Origin: an uncultured Erysipelotrichaceae bacterium
GTDB lineage: Bacteria > Bacillota_I > Bacilli_A > RF39 > UBA660
Assembly: GCA_902797105.1 (NCBI GenBank)
Contig: CADBRL010000078.1
Coordinates: forward strand, 1 to 9,354
Direction: 5' to 3'
Length of the DNA stretch: 9,354 bases
Shown here: positions 5,760-9,354 of the stretch, piece by piece
Numbering within the stretch: the first letter of the stretch is position 1
Layout: each line of letters begins with the position of its first letter
The notes under the pieces: model-generated
What the model saw: the letters and a program-made list of their open reading frames with translations, nothing else
What the model was told of the DNA's origin: nothing
Database searches by the model: none
Program-made: the position numbers and the translations under genes

Positions 5760-6653
5760 TTACACCTTCAAGTACTTTCTGACAGCTTTAATACTGCCAT
5801 ACATACCAACCAAAGCACCAATTGCAACCACAATAAGTGATACATTGAACACAAATGGATAAGGTTTAATAAGCATAATCATATTTGAAAATAATTTACC
5901 ATGAAGTCTTGAATAAAGAATAACATAACCATAAATAGTAATACATATTGGAATAACTGAACCAATTAAACCAATAATTAAACCTTCAAATAAGAAAGGA
6001 AGTTTAATAGTAATATTACTAGCACCAACCAATCTCATAATTTCAATTTCACTTCTTCTACTAAATATTGTAAGTTTAATAGTATTACTAATTAAAAAAC
6101 CAGTTACTAAAATCAAAGCAATTACAACAACTACAACAATTTTTTGAACAACATCAAATACAGATATTACTTGTTCAACCATTCCTTCACCATACTTAAC
6201 AGTGTCAACTCCAGTTACAGCCTTAACATATTCACTTGTTTCACTTAATTTTTTAACATCATTTACCTTCAAAACAAAAGAATCTTTCAAAGGATTTTCA
6301 TCTAAATAATCTAAAACTGTCTTAAACGAATCATCATAATTACTCATTTCAAGTTTCCATTCATCTTTACTTTTAAACTCTACTTCATCAATATATTTAT
6401 AACTTTTTAATTCAGTCTTTATATTTTCAATTTGTTCTTCAGTTACATCCTTTTTAAGATATGTAACAATTGTAAGTTCATCTTCAATTAACTTAGTTGC
6501 ATTTTGCACATTAGCAGCAGCCACAATAGCAACAGCCACCAAAATAAGAGTTATTGTTGTACACATAATTGATGCAAAACTCAAAGAAAAGTTTCTAACG
6601 ACGCTTTTGAAAGCATCTCTTATACTTCTAAAAAATATTCTACATGCTCTCAT
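5760..6653 (-). CDS. ftsX: Cell-division ABC transporter permease FtsX
   Basis: This 297-aa membrane protein has the FtsX layout: a basic amphipathic N-terminus (1-24), TM1 at about 25-47, an outer domain at about 50-168, then TM2 (171-192), TM3 (221-246) and TM4 (268-288). The TM2-TM3 cytoplasmic loop carries RRSEIEIMRLVGAS (199-212), the conserved stretch that contacts the ATPase. FtsX does not move a solute; it passes the FtsE ATPase cycle to a wall hydrolase bound by the outer domain, here most likely the LytM protein encoded next. I chose the ATG at 6653 because the family begins close to the amphipathic RACRIFFRSIRDAFKS helix and AAAGGAAG lies upstream. ATGs at 6677 (with GGTGA) and 6698 are alternatives. 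With this start it overlaps ftsE by 14 bases, so translation is coupled. Confidence 0.92.
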   Translation of the reverse strand: MRACRIFFRSIRDAFKSVVRNFSLSFASIMCTTITLILVAVAIVAAANVQNATKLIEDELTIVTYLKKDVTEEQIENIKTELKSYKYIDEVEFKSKDEWKLEMSNYDDSFKTVLDYLDENPLKDSFVLKVNDVKKLSETSEYVKAVTGVDTVKYGEGMVEQVISVFDVVQKIVVVVVIALILVTGFLISNTIKLTIFSRRSEIEIMRLVGASNITIKLPFLFEGLIIGLIGSVIPICITIYGYVILYSRLHGKLFSNMIMLIKPYPFVFNVSLIVVAIGALVGMYGSIKAVRKYLKV

Positions 6654-7341
6654 TTGTCTTATAACTTCCTTTCGCATAATCACCAACAAGCACTCCATGA
6701 TTAATAACTAGAACTCTTTTCTTCATTCTATTAACAATATCTTTATCATGGGTAGCCATAATTATAGTTGTACCCAATTCTTTATTAATATTTTCAATTA
6801 CTTTCATAATTTCTTCACTAGTTTCAGGATCTAAATTACCTGTTGGTTCATCACAAATTAATAATTTTGGTTCATTAACAATTGCTCTTGCAATACAAAC
6901 TCTTTGTTGTTCTCCACCAGAAAGTTCTCCTGGAAAAGAACGTACCTTTTCTTTAAGTCCAACTCTTTCTAAAGCATTCAAAACTTTAGGTCTTATTTCA
7001 GATCCTTTCATACCAATACATTCTAAAGCAAATGCTACATTCTCATACACTGTAAGCCTAGGTAATAATTTAAAGTCTTGAAATACAATACCTACTTTTC
7101 TTCTAAGCTTATATACTTTTCTATTTCTAAGTTTACCAACATTTAATCCTCCAACAAAAACTGTACCACTCGTCGGTTTTTCTTCTCTATAAAGCATCTT
7201 AATAAATGTTGATTTACCACTTGCAGTTAGACCAATAACAAAAACAAACTCACCCTTAGCTACACTAACTGTCATATCAGCTACTGCAGTAATTCCATTT
7301 TTATAAGTTTTATTAACATTTTTTAATTCTATAAACTTCAT
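6640..7341 (-). CDS. ftsE: Cell-division ABC transporter ATPase FtsE
   Basis: This 233-aa ABC ATPase has all core motifs: Walker A GLTASGKST (37-45), Q-loop Q88 in VFQDFKLLP, signature LSGGEQQR (140-147), Walker B LLICDEPTGNLD (160-171) and H-loop H198 in ATHD. VFQDFKLL and DEPTGNLD followed by ftsX identify it as FtsE rather than a LolD/MacB-type ATPase. The Walker A has Leu-Thr-Ala-Ser where FtsE usually has Pro-Ser-Gly-Ala; the GxxxxGKST pattern is kept, so ATP binding should be intact. The ATG at 7341 has GGTGGAGG ending five bases upstream. An in-frame ATG at 7356 would put that ribosome site inside the gene. It is the first gene of the operon ftsE-ftsX-LytM-MBL, acting at the cytoplasmic face of the division site. 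Confidence 0.93.
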   Translation of the reverse strand: MKFIELKNVNKTYKNGITAVADMTVSVAKGEFVFVIGLTASGKSTFIKMLYREEKPTSGTVFVGGLNVGKLRNRKVYKLRRKVGIVFQDFKLLPRLTVYENVAFALECIGMKGSEIRPKVLNALERVGLKEKVRSFPGELSGGEQQRVCIARAIVNEPKLLICDEPTGNLDPETSEEIMKVIENINKELGTTIIMATHDKDIVNRMKKRVLVINHGVLVGDYAKGSYKTNESM

Positions 7342-7357
7342 ATGGTCCTCCACCATA

Positions 7358-7367
7358 ATTATATCAC
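7358..7367 (-). promoter_or_regulatory. Extended -10 promoter of the ftsE operon
   Basis: The minus strand reads TGATATAAT at 7366-7358. The -35 at the 17-base distance is TTTATT (7386-7381), poor, so the TGn extension matters. Transcription would start near 7351, right at the GGAGG of ftsE, giving a leader of only about ten bases. Thirteen bases (7367-7355) are identical to the orphan-gene promoter at 3967-3955. Confidence 0.6.
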
Positions 7368-7425
7368 GATTCCTGCTTCAAATAAATGCCAAATTTATGT
7401 AATTTACACGTATTTAACTCATGTT

Positions 7426-7440
7426 TACTTGAAACAAGTA
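7426..7440. promoter_or_regulatory. Palindrome TACTTG-AAA-CAAGTA over the flippase -35
   Basis: Perfect 6-bp arms at 7426-7431 and 7435-7440 surround three bases. The palindrome covers the whole -35 box of the flippase promoter and lies about 60 bp from the divergent ftsE promoter. It may be a regulator-binding site. It differs from the TACTCA-N5-TGAGTA sites in arm sequence and spacing, so a different protein would be expected. Confidence 0.4.
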
Positions 7441-7457
7441 CATAATTTTAATATAAT
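7429..7457 (+). promoter_or_regulatory. Sigma-A-type promoter of the flippase gene
   Basis: TTGAAA (7429-7434), a 17-base spacer and a perfect TATAAT (7452-7457) predict a start near 7464, directly before GGAG at 7468-7471. Confidence 0.75.
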
Positions 7458-7480
7458 AACTACATACGGAGATGATATTT

Positions 7481-9091
7481 TTGAAAAAAAATGAATTTAT
7501 CGAAGGTGCTCTAATAGCAACCATAGCCATAATTTTATCCAAAATACTCGGAGTACTTTATGTAATTCCATTTTATAATATAATTGGTGAAAATGGTGGT
7601 TCCTTATATGGATATGCCTATAATATATATAACTTCTTTTTAATTATATCATCTGCAGGTATTCCCCTTGCTATAAGTAAAATCACTAGTGAATACAACA
7701 CATTAGGCAAAATGAAGGAAAAAACTTACATGTTTAAATATTCACAAAAAATAATAAGAATATTTTCTATTGTATCATTTTGCATTTGTTTCTTCGGAGC
7801 AAATCTCATAGCAAATGCTATAGTTGGTGATTTAACTGGTGGAAATACAGTATCGGATGTTGCATTTGTAATCAGATGTGTATCCTTTGCCATTTTAGTT
7901 GTACCACTATTAAGCATTTTCAGAGGATACTTACAAGGCCATCACTACATTGCTGCACCATCGATTGGTCAAGTAATCGAACAATTTGTAAGGGTCCTAG
8001 TAATTATAGTTGGATCTTACTTAGCACTAAAAGTATTTCATTTATCAACTGCCCAAGCTGTTGGTATTGCTGTATTCGGAGCTTGTGCAGGTGCCTTAGC
8101 TTCATATCTTTATCTACTTATTAAAACAAACAAAGTAAAAAAAGATTTATTCGTTCCATATGAAGAAGTATCTAAAGATGAAAAGAAAACAATATTTAAA
8201 AAACTAATTGGTTATTGCATTCCATTTATTGTTATTAACGTTGCCAATAGTATTTATAATACTGTTGACATGATATTAGTTATAAAAGGATTAAATTGGA
8301 TAGGTTACCCAGCTGGGGACATCGAAACAATATCCTCAGTATTTACCACCTGGGGAAGCAAACTAGTAAGTGTAGTAACTGCAATTGCAACTGGACTTGT
8401 AATAAGCTTAATCCCAACAATTGTGGAGTCTTACACAAAAAAAGATATGAAAGAAGTAAACTCACAATTTAACAAAACACTTCAAGTACTACTTTACGTC
8501 ATACTACCATTATCAATATTCTTAAGTATATTTTCAAAACAAGTTTGGACAATATTCTATGGCGAAAGCTTTTATGGTCCATTAATATTCAAATATACTA
8601 TATTACTTGCCATATTAGACTCAGCTTACATAATGATATGTAGTGCTCTCCAAGGCTTATCAAAAACCAAACTAATTTACATATCATGTGGAACTGGACT
8701 AATTACTAAAACAATATTAGATATCCCATTAATATTCTTATTTAATAAACTCGGCATATATCCATTCTACGGAGCAATACTTGCAACCACAATTGGTTAC
8801 ATATTATCATTAATAATTCCGCTTTATACATTACATCATAAATACAACTTTAGTTATAAAGAAACGATTAAATCTATACCAAAACTTATATTAACAATAA
8901 CAATATTAATAGCAATATGTCTAATTATTAAACCACTTATATTTAATCATGTCACAGGCAAATTATATATGTTACTAACTCTAGGACTTGTAGGTCTTAC
9001 CTGTCTAATACTTTATTATCTAATGAATAAAGATTTACTTAACAAACTCCTCGGTGATAAACTATTAAACAAATTTAAAAGAAAGAAATAA
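7481..9091 (+). CDS. MurJ/SpoVB/YtgP-type lipid-linked precursor flippase
   Basis: This 536-aa polytopic membrane protein belongs to the MOP superfamily (polysaccharide biosynthesis branch). It begins with the family's N-terminal pattern, a basic KKNEFIEGAL run leading into TM1, followed by SKILGVLYVIPFYNIIG and later AGIPLAISKI, then repeated hydrophobic helices to the end (about 14 expected). A basic cytoplasmic tail closes it (NKFKRKK). Its Bacillus relatives are YtgP (a lipid II flippase, MurJ) and SpoVB; length and start fit either. In this setting lipid II export for wall synthesis is the simplest role, complementing the FtsEX-LytM side that opens the wall, but another polysaccharide carrier is possible. 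I chose TTG at 7481 because GGAG at 7468-7471 lies nine bases before it; an in-frame ATG at 7472 abuts that GGAG and adds only three residues. The gene is divergent from ftsE and followed after eight bases by a regulator gene. Confidence 0.88.
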   Translation: MKKNEFIEGALIATIAIILSKILGVLYVIPFYNIIGENGGSLYGYAYNIYNFFLIISSAGIPLAISKITSEYNTLGKMKEKTYMFKYSQKIIRIFSIVSFCICFFGANLIANAIVGDLTGGNTVSDVAFVIRCVSFAILVVPLLSIFRGYLQGHHYIAAPSIGQVIEQFVRVLVIIVGSYLALKVFHLSTAQAVGIAVFGACAGALASYLYLLIKTNKVKKDLFVPYEEVSKDEKKTIFKKLIGYCIPFIVINVANSIYNTVDMILVIKGLNWIGYPAGDIETISSVFTTWGSKLVSVVTAIATGLVISLIPTIVESYTKKDMKEVNSQFNKTLQVLLYVILPLSIFLSIFSKQVWTIFYGESFYGPLIFKYTILLAILDSAYIMICSALQGLSKTKLIYISCGTGLITKTILDIPLIFLFNKLGIYPFYGAILATTIGYILSLIIPLYTLHHKYNFSYKETIKSIPKLILTITILIAICLIIKPLIFNHVTGKLYMLLTLGLVGLTCLILYYLMNKDLLNKLLGDKLLNKFKRKK

Positions 9092-9099
9092 AGTGAATT

Positions 9100-9354
9100 A
9101 TGAACCTACCAAGATTAAAAGAAATGAGAGAAAATAAAAACTTAAAACAAGTAGATATAGCAAACGTCTTAGGTTTTAAGCAACAACAATATAGCGAATA
9201 TGAAATAGGCAAAAGACTAATACCAATTGACTATTTATCAGCTTTAGCAGATTTTTATAATACATCTATTGATTATTTACTAGGTAAAACAGACAAAATA
9301 AAAATTTATCCCAAGCCAGCACTAAGAAATAATCCTTTCAAAAACTTTAGATTT
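9100..9354 (+). CDS. XRE (Cro/CI) family regulator, incomplete at the right edge
   Basis: The 85 codons visible are open to the last base with no stop, so the gene continues outside. The visible part is an XRE domain: RLKEMRENKNLKQVDIANVLGF, a recognition region around KQQQYSEYE (about 27-35), then DFYNTSIDYLLGKTD (53-67) and a basic tail (YPKPALRNNPFKNF). Nearly half of aligned positions are identical to the 76-aa regulator at 1507, including QQQY, NTSIDY and YPK. Its tail is already longer than that protein's. It starts eight bases after the flippase stop with only a weak GTGA upstream and no promoter of its own, so it is probably co-transcribed with the flippase. No copy of the TACTCA-N5-TGAGTA palindrome is seen near it. 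Its targets are unknown. Confidence 0.82.
   Translation, partial: MNLPRLKEMRENKNLKQVDIANVLGFKQQQYSEYEIGKRLIPIDYLSALADFYNTSIDYLLGKTDKIKIYPKPALRNNPFKNFRF

Noticed and set aside
7726..8124. Open frames of 63 (minus) and 82 (plus) codons
   Set aside because: Both fall inside the flippase gene, whose transmembrane pattern runs uninterrupted through them.

Overview
The window is about 9.4 kb of very AT-rich bacterial DNA. It looks like a low-GC member of the Bacillota, probably an uncultured, host-associated, Mollicutes-like Bacilli or Clostridia lineage; this placement is inferred from composition and protein style, not from a marker gene. The standard genetic code fits: tryptophans in the long genes are TGG, and the metallo-hydrolase ORF ends at a TGA that is followed six bases later by a terminator. 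Divisome and wall genes (ftsE, ftsX, a LytM peptidase, a lipid-linked-precursor flippase) imply a peptidoglycan wall.

Left part (1-1737): the start of an unseen minus-strand gene is signalled by an extended -10 and a strong Shine-Dalgarno at the extreme left edge. Next comes a minus-strand gene for a 429-aa, cysteine-containing exported or membrane-anchored protein. It is divergent from a plus-strand gene for a 76-aa Cro/CI-type regulator. The region between them holds two perfect TACTCA-N5-TGAGTA palindromes 30 bp apart, plus a degenerate third. The middle one fills the spacer of the surface-protein promoter, so this looks like a self-contained repressor/surface-protein switch.

Middle part (1738-3280): a 410-aa AAA_14/DUF4143-type ATPase is bracketed by two roughly 70-bp direct repeats (60 of 70 positions identical). 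Each repeat carries its own 13-bp inverted repeat. The left copy appears to supply the ATPase -35 box. A long imperfect hairpin and a bidirectional terminator follow the gene. The arrangement resembles a movable or duplicated cassette.

Right part (3279-7367): a 214-aa membrane-anchored orphan is convergent with the ATPase. Upstream of it is a compact minus-strand operon, ftsE-ftsX-LytM peptidase-MBL hydrolase, with overlaps or gaps of 14, 2 and 1 bases and its own terminator. FtsEX would couple ATP hydrolysis inside the cell to the coiled-coil LytM enzyme outside; the MBL protein is a probable cytosolic thioester hydrolase carried along.

Right end (7426-9354): divergent from ftsE is a flippase of the MurJ/SpoVB/YtgP type, with a near-consensus promoter overlapped by a palindrome. 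Eight bases after it starts a second Cro/CI-type regulator, a clear paralogue of the first, which runs off the edge without a stop. No intergenic stretch exceeds 300 bases. No rRNA, tRNA, CRISPR array or recognisable transposase was seen.
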